Shown piece by piece: positions 26,859-39,383 of a stretch of 64,000 bases of DNA; positions within the stretch are counted from its first letter, which is position 1, and every line of letters begins with the position of its first letter. A program made the position numbers and the translations under genes. A model generated the notes under the pieces. It was not told where the DNA came from. It saw only the letters and a program-made list of their open reading frames with translations, and made no database searches. Location of the stretch: positions 612,749-676,748 of the forward strand of contig NZ_RCIP01000001.1 of NCBI RefSeq assembly GCF_004000275.1, written 5' to 3'. Source of the stretch: Saccharospirillum alexandrii. Its GTDB lineage: Bacteria; Pseudomonadota; Gammaproteobacteria; Pseudomonadales; Natronospirillaceae.

Positions 26859-28172
26859 ATGCAAGTGTCTGTCGAAGCGACTACCGGTCTGGAACGCCGT
26901 CTGAAGGTGGGTGTCCCCGCCAGTGAAGTGGATAATGCGGTCAGTGAAAAGCTGAAGCAAACAGCTCGCCGCGTGCGCATCGACGGTTTCCGTCCGGGTA
27001 AAGTGCCTGTTTCCGTGGTTAAGCAGCGTTTTGGTGATGGCATTCGCGCCGAAGTGCTGCAGGAAGTTGTACAAAATAATTACGCAAAAGCCCTGACCGA
27101 AGAAAAGCTGACGCCTGCCGGTTCTCCGCGCATTGAATTCACTCAGGACAAAGCGGGCCAGGACGTTGAGTTTGTCGCCATCTTTGAAGTGTTCCCTGAG
27201 GTAACGCTGGCTGCGTTCGACGGTTATGAGTTCGACAAGCAGTCCGCAGAGATAACCGATACCGATATTGAGGACATGCTGGCCAATCTGCGCAAGCAGC
27301 GTGCTGAATATAAAGTTGTCGATCGTGCCGCGGCCGATACCGATCAGGTCAAAATCGATTTTGTGGGCAAGGTAGACGGTGAAGCGTTTGATGGCGGCAG
27401 TGCGGAAGATCAGACCCTGATTCTGGGCTCAAAATCGATGATCCCCGGCTTTGAAGACGGCATCGTCGGCATGAAAGCCGGTGAAACCAAAGCGGTTGAT
27501 GTCACTTTTCCTGAAGAATACGGCAACAAGGAACTGGCTGGCAAAGCAGCTGTGTTCGATATCACGCTGAAGGAAGTGGCTGAAGCCGAGCTGCCCGAGT
27601 TGGATGAAGCCTTCTTTGAAGCCTTCGGCACCAAGGGTACCGACCTTGAAAGCTTCAAAGTTGAAGTTCGCCAGAACATGGAGCGCGAAGCTCGTAACGC
27701 ACTCCAGGCCAAGCTGAAGAACGATGTCATCGAGAAGTTGGTCGAAGACAACAGCCTCGACGTACCTTCAGCGCTGGTTGATGAAGAGATTGGTCGTTTG
27801 CAGCAGCAAGCCGTTCAACAGTTCGGTGGTGGCGCCCAGATGGACCCGTCCAGCCTGCCCAAGGAGCTGTTTCAGGAACAAGCTGAGCGTCGCGTAAAAG
27901 TTGGCCTGCTGATGAACGAAGTGATCAACAGCGGTGAACTGAAAGCAGACGACGCTGAGGTGCGTGCCTACATCGAAGACCAGGCTTCCGTATACCAGGA
28001 GCCGCAGCAGGTTATTGACTATTACTACAGCAATCGTGAACTTTTGAACCAAGTTCGTGCTGTGGTTGTTGAAAACGCAGCAATCGACTATATCCTGAGT
28101 AAATCCAAGGTGAACGAATCCACCGTAAGTTACCAGGACGCTGTTAAGAACAAGGCGGCGGCACAAGGCTGA
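26859..28172 (+). CDS. tig: Trigger factor
   Basis: 437 residues. Ribosome-bound chaperone catching nascent chains at the exit tunnel. N-terminal ribosome-binding signature GFRPGKVP, an FKBP-type isomerase domain (about 150-245; VKIDFVGKVDGEAFDGG, SMIPGFEDGIVGMKAGE), and the helical C-terminal chaperone arms. AGAGGAAG precedes the ATG; an open frame extends 20 codons further but lacks a ribosome site. Confidence 0.97.
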   Translation: MQVSVEATTGLERRLKVGVPASEVDNAVSEKLKQTARRVRIDGFRPGKVPVSVVKQRFGDGIRAEVLQEVVQNNYAKALTEEKLTPAGSPRIEFTQDKAGQDVEFVAIFEVFPEVTLAAFDGYEFDKQSAEITDTDIEDMLANLRKQRAEYKVVDRAAADTDQVKIDFVGKVDGEAFDGGSAEDQTLILGSKSMIPGFEDGIVGMKAGETKAVDVTFPEEYGNKELAGKAAVFDITLKEVAEAELPELDEAFFEAFGTKGTDLESFKVEVRQNMEREARNALQAKLKNDVIEKLVEDNSLDVPSALVDEEIGRLQQQAVQQFGGGAQMDPSSLPKELFQEQAERRVKVGLLMNEVINSGELKADDAEVRAYIEDQASVYQEPQQVIDYYYSNRELLNQVRAVVVENAAIDYILSKSKVNESTVSYQDAVKNKAAAQG

Positions 28173-28217
28173 ATGCCAGTGCCGGCTCTGATGTCGGCAG
28201 CATGAGGCAGCAATGAG

Positions 28218-28256
28218 AGTTGGCGCTTCCTTGGGGGTGCCAACTTTTTTGTTTTT
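28218..28256 (+). terminator. Terminator or attenuator between tig and clpP
   Basis: AGTTGGC / GCCAACT stem with a 14-base loop followed by two U-runs. clpP starts 22 bases later with no obvious promoter in between, so partial read-through is likely. Confidence 0.75.
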
Positions 28257-28277
28257 TGAATACCAGGAGTCGAGTCA

Positions 28278-28916
28278 ATGTCAAAGTTTGATGCCAACGG
28301 GTCCGCACCCGATATCATGAACGCCAGCGGTCTGGTACCTATGGTCGTTGAGCAGTCGGCTCGGGGTGAACGGTCTTACGATATCTATTCGCGACTGCTG
28401 AAAGAGAACGTGATCTTCCTGGTCGGTCAGATTGAAGACCATATGGCCAACCTGATTGTGGCGCAGTTACTGTTTCTGGAAAGCGAGAATCCGGACAAGG
28501 ACATTTCGCTATACATCAATTCGCCGGGGGGTTCGGTCACCGCTGGCATGGCTATTTACGATACTATGCAGTTCATCAAGCCCGACGTGAGCACCATGTG
28601 CATCGGGCAGGCGGCCAGCATGGGTGCGCTGTTACTGACAGCCGGAGCTAAGGGCAAGCGCTTCTGTCTGCCCAATTCGCGCATGATGATTCATCAGCCA
28701 CTGGGCGGTTTCCAGGGGCAGGCGTCAGACATCGAGATCCACGCGCGTGAAATTCTGGAAATGAAACAGCGTTTGAACGACATCATGGCGTATCATACCG
28801 GTCAGCCGCTTGAGGTTGTCGAGAAAGACACTGATCGCGATAACTTCATGAAGGCAGACGATGCCGTCAGCTACGGCCTGGTCGATAAGGTCATGCAGAG
28901 CCGCAATACTGGCTGA
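28278..28916 (+). CDS. clpP: ATP-dependent Clp protease proteolytic subunit
   Basis: 212 residues. Serine protease forming the double-heptameric barrel used by ClpX and ClpA. Catalytic triad: Ser in [11 protein letters not shown], His in [10 protein letters not shown], Asp in DTDRDNFM. The N-terminal [14 protein letters not shown] is the region processed and docking to the ATPase. CAGGAG precedes the ATG. Followed by clpX after 146 bases. Confidence 0.98.
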   Translation: MSKFDANGSAPDIMNASGLVPMVVEQSARGERSYDIYSRLLKENVIFLVGQIEDHMANLIVAQLLFLESENPDKDISLYINSPGGSVTAGMAIYDTMQFIKPDVSTMCIGQAASMGALLLTAGAKGKRFCLPNSRMMIHQPLGGFQGQASDIEIHAREILEMKQRLNDIMAYHTGQPLEVVEKDTDRDNFMKADDAVSYGLVDKVMQSRNTG

Positions 28917-29062
28917 CTGTGATGAAATCGCTAAAATACCTGTAAAATCAATCGGTTGATCACGTTTACCAAACAACCACAGTGGTTTCCCTGAAAAAAC
29001 TTGCATTATCGGGGCTGTGGTTTCATCTTTAATCGAGCAACCGTTACCAATGGAGTAGTTGA

Positions 29063-30349
29063 ATGGCCGACGATAGAACCGGAAAAGGCGAAGACGGTAA
29101 GTTGCTGTATTGCTCTTTCTGCGGAAAGAGCCAGCATGAAGTCCGTAAGCTGATTGCCGGGCCTTCGGTGTTCATTTGCGATGAGTGTGTCGATCTGTGT
29201 AATGACATCATTCGCGAAGAGCTGCAGGACAATGGTCCCAAGCACGAAAGCAGTAAACTGCCGACTCCCGCGGAAATCCGTGAAACGCTGGACGAATACG
29301 TCATTGGCCAGTCGCGCGCAAAAATGGTGCTCTCGGTCGCCGTTTACAATCACTACAAACGGCTGCAGTACGGCGAGCACAACGATGACGTTGAGCTGAG
29401 TAAGTCCAATATTCTTCTAATCGGCCCGACAGGCAGTGGTAAAACACTGTTGGCCGAAACTCTGGCCCGCATGTTGAACGTACCGTTCACCATTGCTGAC
29501 GCCACCACCCTGACTGAAGCCGGTTATGTGGGTGAGGATGTCGAGAACATCATTCAGAAACTGCTGCAAAAGTGCGATTACGACGTGGACAAGGCCCAGC
29601 GCGGCATTGTCTACATCGATGAGATCGACAAAATCTCCAGGAAGTCCGACAACCCCTCAATTACCCGGGACGTCTCTGGTGAGGGTGTGCAGCAAGCCTT
29701 GTTGAAACTGATTGAGGGGACCGTAGCATCGGTACCGCCGCAGGGCGGACGCAAACACCCCCAGCAGGAGTTTCTACAGGTCGACACTGGCAACATTCTG
29801 TTTATCTGCGGTGGTGCTTTTGCGGGTCTGGAGAAGGTTATTCGCAACCGATCTGAAAAAGGCGGTATTGGCTTCAGCGCTACCATGAAGTCCAAGGACG
29901 AAAACCGGAATCTGGGTGAAACCATTGCCGATGTTGAGCCGGAAGATCTGGTCAAATACGGTCTGATTCCGGAATTTATTGGTCGTTTGCCGGTGGTTGC
30001 CACCCTGACCGAACTGGATGAAGACGCTCTGATTCAGATTCTGACCGAGCCCAAGAACTCCCTGGTGAAGCAATACCAGAAGTTGTTTGATATGGAAGGT
30101 GTCGAACTGGATTTTCGCATCAGTGCGCTCAAGGCCGTTGCCCACAAGGCTATGGAACGTAAAACCGGCGCCCGGGGCTTACGGTCTATTCTGGAAAACG
30201 TGCTGCTCGACACCATGTATCAGATTCCCTCGGAGACCGGAGTCTCGAAAGTGGTCATTGAAGAGAGTGTCATTAAGGGGGAATCCGAACCCCTGCTGAT
30301 CTATGAAACACAAGACAGCAAGAAAACAGCGGGTGGTCAGCACGACTGA
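29063..30349 (+). CDS. clpX: ATP-dependent Clp protease ATP-binding subunit ClpX
   Basis: 428 residues. AAA+ unfoldase feeding ClpP. N-terminal C4 zinc domain (YCSFCGKS ... ICDECVDLC), Walker A GPTGSGKT, Walker [10 protein letters not shown], arginine-finger/sensor region ([10 protein letters not shown]), and a ClpP-docking IGF-type loop region at about 270. A short palindrome AACCAC-A-GTGGTT lies in the spacer behind clpP at about 28974. Confidence 0.98.
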   Translation: MADDRTGKGEDGKLLYCSFCGKSQHEVRKLIAGPSVFICDECVDLCNDIIREELQDNGPKHESSKLPTPAEIRETLDEYVIGQSRAKMVLSVAVYNHYKRLQYGEHNDDVELSKSNILLIGPTGSGKTLLAETLARMLNVPFTIADATTLTEAGYVGEDVENIIQKLLQKCDYDVDKAQRGIVYIDEIDKISRKSDNPSITRDVSGEGVQQALLKLIEGTVASVPPQGGRKHPQQEFLQVDTGNILFICGGAFAGLEKVIRNRSEKGGIGFSATMKSKDENRNLGETIADVEPEDLVKYGLIPEFIGRLPVVATLTELDEDALIQILTEPKNSLVKQYQKLFDMEGVELDFRISALKAVAHKAMERKTGARGLRSILENVLLDTMYQIPSETGVSKVVIEESVIKGESEPLLIYETQDSKKTAGGQHD

Positions 30350-30357
30350 TCAGAAAG

Positions 30358-30379
30358 CGGGCCCTAGGGCCCGTTTTTT
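30358..30379 (+). terminator. Terminator of clpX
   Basis: CGGGCCC / GGGCCCG stem around TA followed by six U residues, nine bases after the stop. Confidence 0.92.
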
Positions 30380-30448
30380 ATTCCGCGACGACGGTGTTGG
30401 CGCCTCTGTGTCGCAACCGGGCAGGTAAAAGTTTTATTGCCCTAAGCT

Positions 30449-30477
30449 CTTGATTTGACGGGCCCAGGCGCCATTAT
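30449..30477 (+). promoter_or_regulatory. Candidate heat-shock (sigma-32) promoter of lon
   Basis: CTTGATT, then 13 bases, then CGCCATTAT, resembling the sigma-32 pattern CTTGAAA-N(11-16)-CCCCATnT. lon is a heat-shock gene in E. coli. A sigma-70 reading (TTGATT with TTATCA, 18 apart) is also possible. Confidence 0.45.
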
Positions 30478-30509
30478 CAATTCAAATCTGAACAGTTTCC
30501 GAGGTTCCC

Positions 30510-32933
30510 ATGGAGCATTCTGACTCCCCGGCAGGCGATCCTATTGTATTACCGCTGCTTCCATTGCGTGACGTGGTCGTTTATCCGCACATGGTCATTC
30601 CATTGTTTGTTGGTCGTGAGAAGTCCATAGCGGCTCTCCAGGCTGCCATGGACGATGGCAAGAAAATACTGCTGGTCGCCCAGCGCAATGCTTCTGATGA
30701 TGAGCCTGATCAGGGCGATCTCTATCACGTTGGTACCCTGGCGACCGTGCTGCAATTGTTGCGATTGCCAGATGGCACGGTGAAGGTGCTTGTTGAAGGC
30801 GTTGATCGCGTTAGCATTGACGAGCTGGAAGAGGGTGAGGAGTACATAAAGGGGCACGCGACGCTGATGACCGGCGGGCAGCTCAGTGAGCGCGAGAGCG
30901 AGTCTCTGGTTCGGCTGCTGATGTCCCAGTTCGACAAATACGTACAGCTGAGCAAGAAAGTTCCCTCAGAAGTGATTACCTCTTTGAACAGTATTGAGGA
31001 GCCGGGTCGTCTTGCGGATACCATAGCTGCGCATCTGTCGTTGAAGATAGATGAGAAACAGCAGGTGTTGGAGTTGTCGGCTGATCGCGACCGGATCGAA
31101 CATCTGTTGTCGGTTCTGGAAACCGAGATCGACTTGCTGCAAGTCGAAAAGCGTATTCGCGGTCGGGTAAAAAAGCAGATGGAGAAATCCCAGCGCGAGT
31201 ATTATCTGAACGAGCAAATGAAGGCGATTCAAAAAGAACTGGGTGACCTGGATGAAAGTAACCCCAATGAAATTGAAGAGCTGAGTGGCAAGATCGATAA
31301 CGCTGGCATGCCTAAAGAGGCGCTTGAAAAAGCCAAAGCTGAACTGAACAAGCTGAAAATGATGTCACCGATGTCGGCGGAATCCTCGGTCGTGCGCAAT
31401 TACCTCGACTGGATGATCAGCGTACCCTGGTCCAAGAAGTCGCGGGTGCGACATGATCTGAAGCGCGCTCAGGAAGTTCTGGAAGAAGACCACTATGGTC
31501 TCGATGAGGTTAAGAAGCGGATCCTCGAATACCTGGCCGTGCAGCAGCGCGTCAAGAAAGTCAAAGGACCGGTGTTGTGTTTGGTAGGTCCGCCTGGGGT
31601 GGGTAAAACCTCTCTGGGTCAGTCGATCGCGCGCGCAACAAACCGTAAATTTGTCCGTATGGCACTCGGTGGGGTTCGGGATGAATCGGAAATGCGTGGT
31701 CACCGCCGCACTTACATTGGCTCCATGCCTGGCAAGGTTGTTCAGAAACTGAGTAAGGTAGGCGTGCGCAACCCGCTTTTCTTACTCGACGAGATCGACA
31801 AGATGGGTATGGATCACCGGGGTGACCCGGCCTCTGCCTTGCTGGAGATTCTTGATCCGGAACAGAATCACACGTTCAACGACCATTATCTCGAAGTGGA
31901 TTATGACCTGTCGGATGTGATGTTCATCTGTACCGCCAACTCGATGAACATCCCCGGTCCGTTGCTGGATCGGATGGAGATCATTCGCATTCCGGGTTAC
32001 ACCGAAGATGAAAAAGTGGCGATTGCCGAAAAATATCTGTTGCCCAAGCAGTTGAAAGCCAACGGACTGAAAGCAAACGAACTTAACCTGACCACCGGTG
32101 CGATCAGTGATCTGATTCGCTATTACAGCCGGGAAGCTGGGGTTCGTGGACTTGAGCGGGAAATAGCCAAGGTAGCTCGTAAGGTTGTCATGGCCAACGT
32201 GCTGGAGAAAGAAACCAGAACGACAACCATCGACCATGATAATCTGGAAGAGTATTCCGGTGTCCACAAATACAAGTTTGGGTTGGCCGACAAGGAGAAT
32301 CAGGTCGGTATGGTCACCGGACTTGCCTGGACATCAGTGGGTGGCGAGTTACTGAACCTTGAGGCCACCTCGGTGCCCGGCAAGGGCCGAACTGTACAGA
32401 CCGGCTCGCTGGGGGATGTCATGAAAGAATCCATCCAGGCGGCCATGACCGTGGTTCGTAGCCGGGCTCAAAGCCTGGGTATCATGCCCAACTTTATAGA
32501 GAACCGTGACATCCATGTGCACGTTCCGGAAGGGGCTACTCCAAAGGACGGACCGTCCGCAGGTATTGGCATGGCTACTGCTTTGGTTTCAGTGCTGACT
32601 CGCATTCCGGTTCGGGCTGATGTCGCCATGACCGGTGAAATAACCCTGCGCGGGCAGGTGTTGCCCATTGGCGGCTTGAAAGAAAAGCTTCTGGCGGCTC
32701 GCCGTGGAGGTATTAAAACCGTTATTATTCCCAAGGAAAATGTCAGGGATTTGAAGGAGATACCGGACAATATCAAGAAAGAGCTGGATATTCGTCCTGT
32801 TGAATGGATAGATGATGTGTTAAATGTAGCCTTGGAGCGCAATCCTACGCCACTGACCGATGCCCAGGTGGAAGCGGAAATGGCCAAGACTCGCTCTGAG
32901 AACCAGACATCATCTAGCCTCAGCACTCACTAG
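30510..32933 (+). CDS. lon: ATP-dependent Lon protease
   Basis: 807 residues. N-terminal substrate-binding domain ([15 protein letters not shown]), coiled-coil linker (about 190-260), AAA+ module with Walker A GPPGVGKT and Walker [11 protein letters not shown], and a C-terminal serine-lysine protease: serine in [14 protein letters not shown] and lysine in [10 protein letters not shown]. Degrades misfolded and regulatory proteins, SulA among them in E. coli, so it is a plausible partner of the sulA at 7.9 kb. GAGG precedes the ATG. Confidence 0.98.
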   Translation: MEHSDSPAGDPIVLPLLPLRDVVVYPHMVIPLFVGREKSIAALQAAMDDGKKILLVAQRNASDDEPDQGDLYHVGTLATVLQLLRLPDGTVKVLVEGVDRVSIDELEEGEEYIKGHATLMTGGQLSERESESLVRLLMSQFDKYVQLSKKVPSEVITSLNSIEEPGRLADTIAAHLSLKIDEKQQVLELSADRDRIEHLLSVLETEIDLLQVEKRIRGRVKKQMEKSQREYYLNEQMKAIQKELGDLDESNPNEIEELSGKIDNAGMPKEALEKAKAELNKLKMMSPMSAESSVVRNYLDWMISVPWSKKSRVRHDLKRAQEVLEEDHYGLDEVKKRILEYLAVQQRVKKVKGPVLCLVGPPGVGKTSLGQSIARATNRKFVRMALGGVRDESEMRGHRRTYIGSMPGKVVQKLSKVGVRNPLFLLDEIDKMGMDHRGDPASALLEILDPEQNHTFNDHYLEVDYDLSDVMFICTANSMNIPGPLLDRMEIIRIPGYTEDEKVAIAEKYLLPKQLKANGLKANELNLTTGAISDLIRYYSREAGVRGLEREIAKVARKVVMANVLEKETRTTTIDHDNLEEYSGVHKYKFGLADKENQVGMVTGLAWTSVGGELLNLEATSVPGKGRTVQTGSLGDVMKESIQAAMTVVRSRAQSLGIMPNFIENRDIHVHVPEGATPKDGPSAGIGMATALVSVLTRIPVRADVAMTGEITLRGQVLPIGGLKEKLLAARRGGIKTVIIPKENVRDLKEIPDNIKKELDIRPVEWIDDVLNVALERNPTPLTDAQVEAEMAKTRSENQTSSSLSTH

Positions 32934-32939
32934 AACCGC

Positions 32940-32969
32940 TTGACAGTGGAATTTTGAGGCTGGTATAAA
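32940..32969 (+). promoter_or_regulatory. Sigma-70 promoter of hupB
   Basis: Perfect TTGACA, 18-base spacer, TATAAA. It begins seven bases after the lon stop and gives a leader of about 150 bases. Confidence 0.85.
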
Positions 32970-33049
32970 GTGGGTTCGACATGAATCGAATGCACGGGCT
33001 GAAAAGCACAAACAAATAACAAAACAGGTGCAGGGTGCTTTAGTAAGCG

Positions 33050-33080
33050 CAATGCCCCGGGTTTAGCACCCCAGGCATTG
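33050..33080 (+). promoter_or_regulatory. Inverted repeat in the hupB leader
   Basis: CAATGCC / GGCATTG with further partial G:C pairing towards the loop, no U-tract. A stable leader stem about 45 bases before the start codon; regulatory role inferred. Confidence 0.45.
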
Positions 33081-33125
33081 CCAGGGACATAAAACTGCAT
33101 CACAACGAAGTTAAAGGGGAAAAGT

Positions 33126-33398
33126 GTGAACAAGTCTGAACTGATTGATGCTGTAGCGGCTGCGGCTGACATTCCAAAAGCGGCTGCTGGCCGTGCACTG
33201 GATGCAATGATTGACTCTGTGACTGACACGCTGAAAAGCGGTGATCAGGTCGTACTGGTAGGTTTCGGTACCTTTGGCGTTAAAGAGCGTGCGGCCCGTA
33301 CCGGTCGTAACCCTCAAACTGGCCAGCCGATCGAAATCAAAGCGGCCAAAGTACCGAGCTTCAAGGCCGGTAAAGCGCTGAAAGACGCCGTAAACTGA
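33126..33398 (+). CDS. hupB: DNA-binding protein HU-beta
   Basis: 90 residues. Histone-like nucleoid protein. Seen: [11 protein letters not shown], the [24 protein letters not shown] beta-arm region split over residues 46-70, and [11 protein letters not shown] at the end. GTG start with AAGGGG upstream. Its place between lon and ppiD is classic. Confidence 0.98.
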   Translation: MNKSELIDAVAAAADIPKAAAGRALDAMIDSVTDTLKSGDQVVLVGFGTFGVKERAARTGRNPQTGQPIEIKAAKVPSFKAGKALKDAVN

Positions 33399-33454
33399 TT
33401 GAAGGGTCTCGGGTGGGAGCATCAGGCTCTCACCAGAACCCGGTTTGAACCGAC

Positions 33455-33484
33455 AGCGTGTCAGCCCTGATGCGCTTTTTTTTT
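33455..33484 (+). terminator. Terminator of hupB
   Basis: AGCGTGTCAG / CTGATGCGCT stem with two G-U pairs, followed by nine U residues. Confidence 0.85.
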
Positions 33485-33524
33485 ATCTGAATATCCGTAG
33501 TGTCCAGACGGGGTGGGAAGCTAA

Positions 33525-35384
33525 ATGCTCCAGTTTTTCCGTAATGCAGCCAAGGGAGTGACGGGGAAGGTCATCGTCGCCGTTATCGTCGTTGCCTTTG
33601 CTTTTTTTGGTGCCGAATCCATCGTCGGCATTGTAAACAGTTCCGACCCGATTGAAGTGAATGGTGAGGGCATCAGTGATGTGCAGGTACAGCGACTGGT
33701 CCAGGAACGCCAACAGCAACTGATACAGCAACTGGGTGAAAATGCGACCCCTGAATTGTTGAACTCGTCGTTTATCCGTCAGTCAGTCGTCAACGCTCTG
33801 GTTAATGAAGAAATTCAACGACAGGCGAGTGTTGATCTGGATCTGGCGGTCAGCGAAGAAGAGGTTAATCAAAATATTCTGACGATTGGTGCGTTTCAGT
33901 CGAATGGCCGATTCGATGAAGAAGCCTTTCGCCGGTATATCGCAATAAACGGCTTTACTCCCACTACGTTCCGCAGCCAGTTGAGCAGCCAGATACGGCT
34001 GGAGCAAATGCAAGCGGGCCTGGTACGTTCTGCCTTTGAACTGGAGCGCGATGTTGAACGCTCTGCCGCCTTGGAAAGCCAGCGCCGGGAAGTGACTTAT
34101 CGCCGTTATAACGCCGAAGACTTTCTGGATCAGGTCGACGTTACCGAACAGGATATTCAGGCTTATTACGAAGCCAACAGTGACCAGTTTTTGAACCCGG
34201 AGCAGGTTCAGGTTCGTTACGTTGTTCTTAATCAGAGTGATTTGATCCCCGACATGGTGGTGACCGAATCGGACATAGAGTCCCAATACAATCGCTATGT
34301 CGCTGAGGCTGAATCAGACACGTTACGCGAAGTGTCACATATTCTCTTTGCCGAGGGTGATGATCCCATGGCGGCGGCTGAAGCAGCCCAGGCACGTCTG
34401 GACGCTGGTGAGTCCTTTGCTGACCTGGCCGAAGAGTTGTCTGATGACCCGGGCAGCTCGCTCGACGGTGGATTCCTGGGCGAGTTAAGTGAAGGCCTTT
34501 ATGTCGATGAATTCTACGAGGCGGGTCAACAACTGCAGACTGTCGGTGATGTGAGCGACCCGGTACAAACCGAGTTTGGCGTGCACTTGATTCGGCTCGA
34601 AACGCTTGAGCAGGCCGATGTTGAGCCACTGGAAAGTGTTCGTGACGACCTGGAGCAAGCCGTGCGCGAGCGTAAGGCGCGTGAAGAATTTGGTTTGCTC
34701 GAAACAGAGATGGCGGATATTGCGTTCCAGAGTGACCGCATTGAAGAGGTTGCCGAAACGTTCAATACCGCGGTTCAGACCTCCGACTGGATAAACCGTA
34801 ACAGCACCTCTGGCATTGCGGCTTCTGCGTCATTCGTGACCGCGGCCTTTTCTGAATCTGTAGTGGACAAAAATCTGATCAGCGATGTTGTTCGTCTGGA
34901 GAACGGCGGCCTGGCGGTTATGCAGCTGGAGGCTTACGAGCCGGAGCAAGTGCAACCACTGGACGCAGTACGAGACCGGATTGTTGACATCGTGACCAAT
35001 GAACAGGCAACCGAATTGGCTGAACAGGCCGCGACCGATGACCTGGAACAGGTGAGATCGGCCGGTGTGGTTACAGATGAGCGTTGGGCTTCGCCTACCG
35101 TGATCGATCGAGATAACAGCGATTTGCCCTCAAGCCTGGTACAGTTCAGCTTTGAGTTGCCGCGCCCGGCTGCCGATGGTCTGACTGTCGAGCGATATAC
35201 CGCTGGTGAAACCGTATATCTGGTTGCTGTGTTGTCGGTAACAGAAGGCGAGGTTAGTGACGATGTTCGCCAGTCAGTTGGTAACTATCTTGCGCAGCGT
35301 ACCGGCCAGGCCGACTATCAGAGTTTCTTCAATGCACTGCGGACCTCTGCCGACGTCCGTATCAGTGGCGCCTTGTCCCAGTAA
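33525..35384 (+). CDS. ppiD: Periplasmic folding chaperone PpiD (SurA-like, PpiC domain)
   Basis: 619 residues, inner-membrane anchored with the bulk in the periplasm, assisting outer-membrane protein folding near the Sec translocon. One transmembrane helix (about 16-34, KVIVAVIVVAFAFFG). SurA-type N-terminal domain (about 45-200), one parvulin domain (about 265-360; VSHILFAEGDD, GGFLGEL, FGVHLIRLE), and a C-terminal region. The protein is strongly acidic. Ribosome site GGGAAG. Confidence 0.93.
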   Translation: MLQFFRNAAKGVTGKVIVAVIVVAFAFFGAESIVGIVNSSDPIEVNGEGISDVQVQRLVQERQQQLIQQLGENATPELLNSSFIRQSVVNALVNEEIQRQASVDLDLAVSEEEVNQNILTIGAFQSNGRFDEEAFRRYIAINGFTPTTFRSQLSSQIRLEQMQAGLVRSAFELERDVERSAALESQRREVTYRRYNAEDFLDQVDVTEQDIQAYYEANSDQFLNPEQVQVRYVVLNQSDLIPDMVVTESDIESQYNRYVAEAESDTLREVSHILFAEGDDPMAAAEAAQARLDAGESFADLAEELSDDPGSSLDGGFLGELSEGLYVDEFYEAGQQLQTVGDVSDPVQTEFGVHLIRLETLEQADVEPLESVRDDLEQAVRERKAREEFGLLETEMADIAFQSDRIEEVAETFNTAVQTSDWINRNSTSGIAASASFVTAAFSESVVDKNLISDVVRLENGGLAVMQLEAYEPEQVQPLDAVRDRIVDIVTNEQATELAEQAATDDLEQVRSAGVVTDERWASPTVIDRDNSDLPSSLVQFSFELPRPAADGLTVERYTAGETVYLVAVLSVTEGEVSDDVRQSVGNYLAQRTGQADYQSFFNALRTSADVRISGALSQ

Positions 35385-35443
35385 CGGAGGTAGGCGTCCG
35401 ACCTCTGCGCCAGACGCATGGGGTCGGCTATACTGAGTATTGC

Positions 35444-35468
35444 AAAGGCCGCCTAAGCGGCCTTTTTT
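35444..35468 (+). terminator. Terminator of ppiD
   Basis: AAAGGCCGC / GCGGCCTTT stem with a four-base loop and six U residues. Confidence 0.93.
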
Positions 35469-35485
35469 AATGGTGGGAGCCGGAC

Positions 35486-35728
35486 ATGAATTCACAGCAT
35501 CAGAAACTGACCCAGCTACTCGATGAAAATGCGATTACAGCCGAAGACTTTGCCTATTGCCTCGGCATCGAACCGGCACAGGCCGAGCGGCTGTGCGCTG
35601 GGAAAAAAGCATTGACGCCCAAGTTGGCACGGCAAATAGAGCAAACCTTTTCCAAGCCTGCCTACTGGCTCGATGATTCCCCGGCGGCGAGCCAGGGCAG
35701 CGGTCCGAGTTTTGATCTGTTTGGGTAA
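35486..35728 (+). CDS. HigA-like helix-turn-helix protein, orphan
   Basis: 80 residues. An XRE/HigA-type domain occupies residues 5-63: AEDFAYCLGIEPAQAERLCAG is the helix-turn-helix and the PAYWLD ending is typical of HigA-type antitoxins. A proline/serine tail follows. No HigB-type toxin gene flanks it, so it is an orphan regulator. It lies just after the ppiD terminator and only 15 bases before kdsC, probably co-transcribed. GGAGCC precedes the ATG. Function unknown. Confidence 0.68.
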   Translation: MNSQHQKLTQLLDENAITAEDFAYCLGIEPAQAERLCAGKKALTPKLARQIEQTFSKPAYWLDDSPAASQGSGPSFDLFG

Positions 35729-35743
35729 CCGGGGAGCGTGTCA

Positions 35744-36307
35744 ATGAATGAAGAGCATACTGTCTTATTAAGAGATATCCGCCTGGTTGCTTTCGATGTT
35801 GATGGCGTGCTAACCGACGGGCGTTTGTACTATGGACCCGATGGCGAATCCCAGAAGGTTTTTCACGTCCGGGATGGGGTGGCATTAAAGGTGCTCCCCG
35901 ATGTTGGCATTGACGTCGCTGTCGTATCGGCCAAAGACAGCCCCGCGCTTCGTACCCGTTTGAACGATCTGGGCGTCAAACATGCCTTTGTTGGGTGTCG
36001 CAATAAACTGCAGCGGTTGCAGGCGCTGGCGGAGGAGTTGGGGCTGGCACCCAATGAAATCGCCTTTGTTGGTGATGATCTGGTGGATCTGGAGGTAATG
36101 GCCTGGTGTGGCTGTAGCCTGGCACCGGCAGACGCTTACAGCCTCGTGCTGGAGCGGGCCAATGTGGTATTGACCGTTAAGGGCGGGCAGGGGGTTGCCC
36201 GATGTGTGGCGGATCTTGTGCTGAACGCCCAGGGGCTTTATCAGCAGGCCTACACCCTGGCGGCCGACGCTCATTTTGAACGTCGGCGCGACCCTTCAGA
36301 CCGCTGA
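35744..36307 (+). CDS. kdsC: 3-deoxy-D-manno-octulosonate 8-phosphate phosphatase
   Basis: 187 residues. HAD phosphatase releasing Kdo from Kdo-8-phosphate. Motif I FDVDGVLTDG, motif II VVSAKDS, lysine in GCRNKLQRL, motif IV GDDLVDL. GTG at 35738 is in frame, but ATG 35744 has GGGGAG at seven bases. Usually kdsC sits with kdsD and the lpt genes; here it faces kdsA. Confidence 0.93.
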   Translation: MNEEHTVLLRDIRLVAFDVDGVLTDGRLYYGPDGESQKVFHVRDGVALKVLPDVGIDVAVVSAKDSPALRTRLNDLGVKHAFVGCRNKLQRLQALAEELGLAPNEIAFVGDDLVDLEVMAWCGCSLAPADAYSLVLERANVVLTVKGGQGVARCVADLVLNAQGLYQQAYTLAADAHFERRRDPSDR

Positions 36308-36330
36308 AAGCAGGCGAACGCATGGGCGCG

Positions 36331-39370
<3,040 letters not shown>

Positions 39371-39383
39371 TGAGAGGTGCAGC

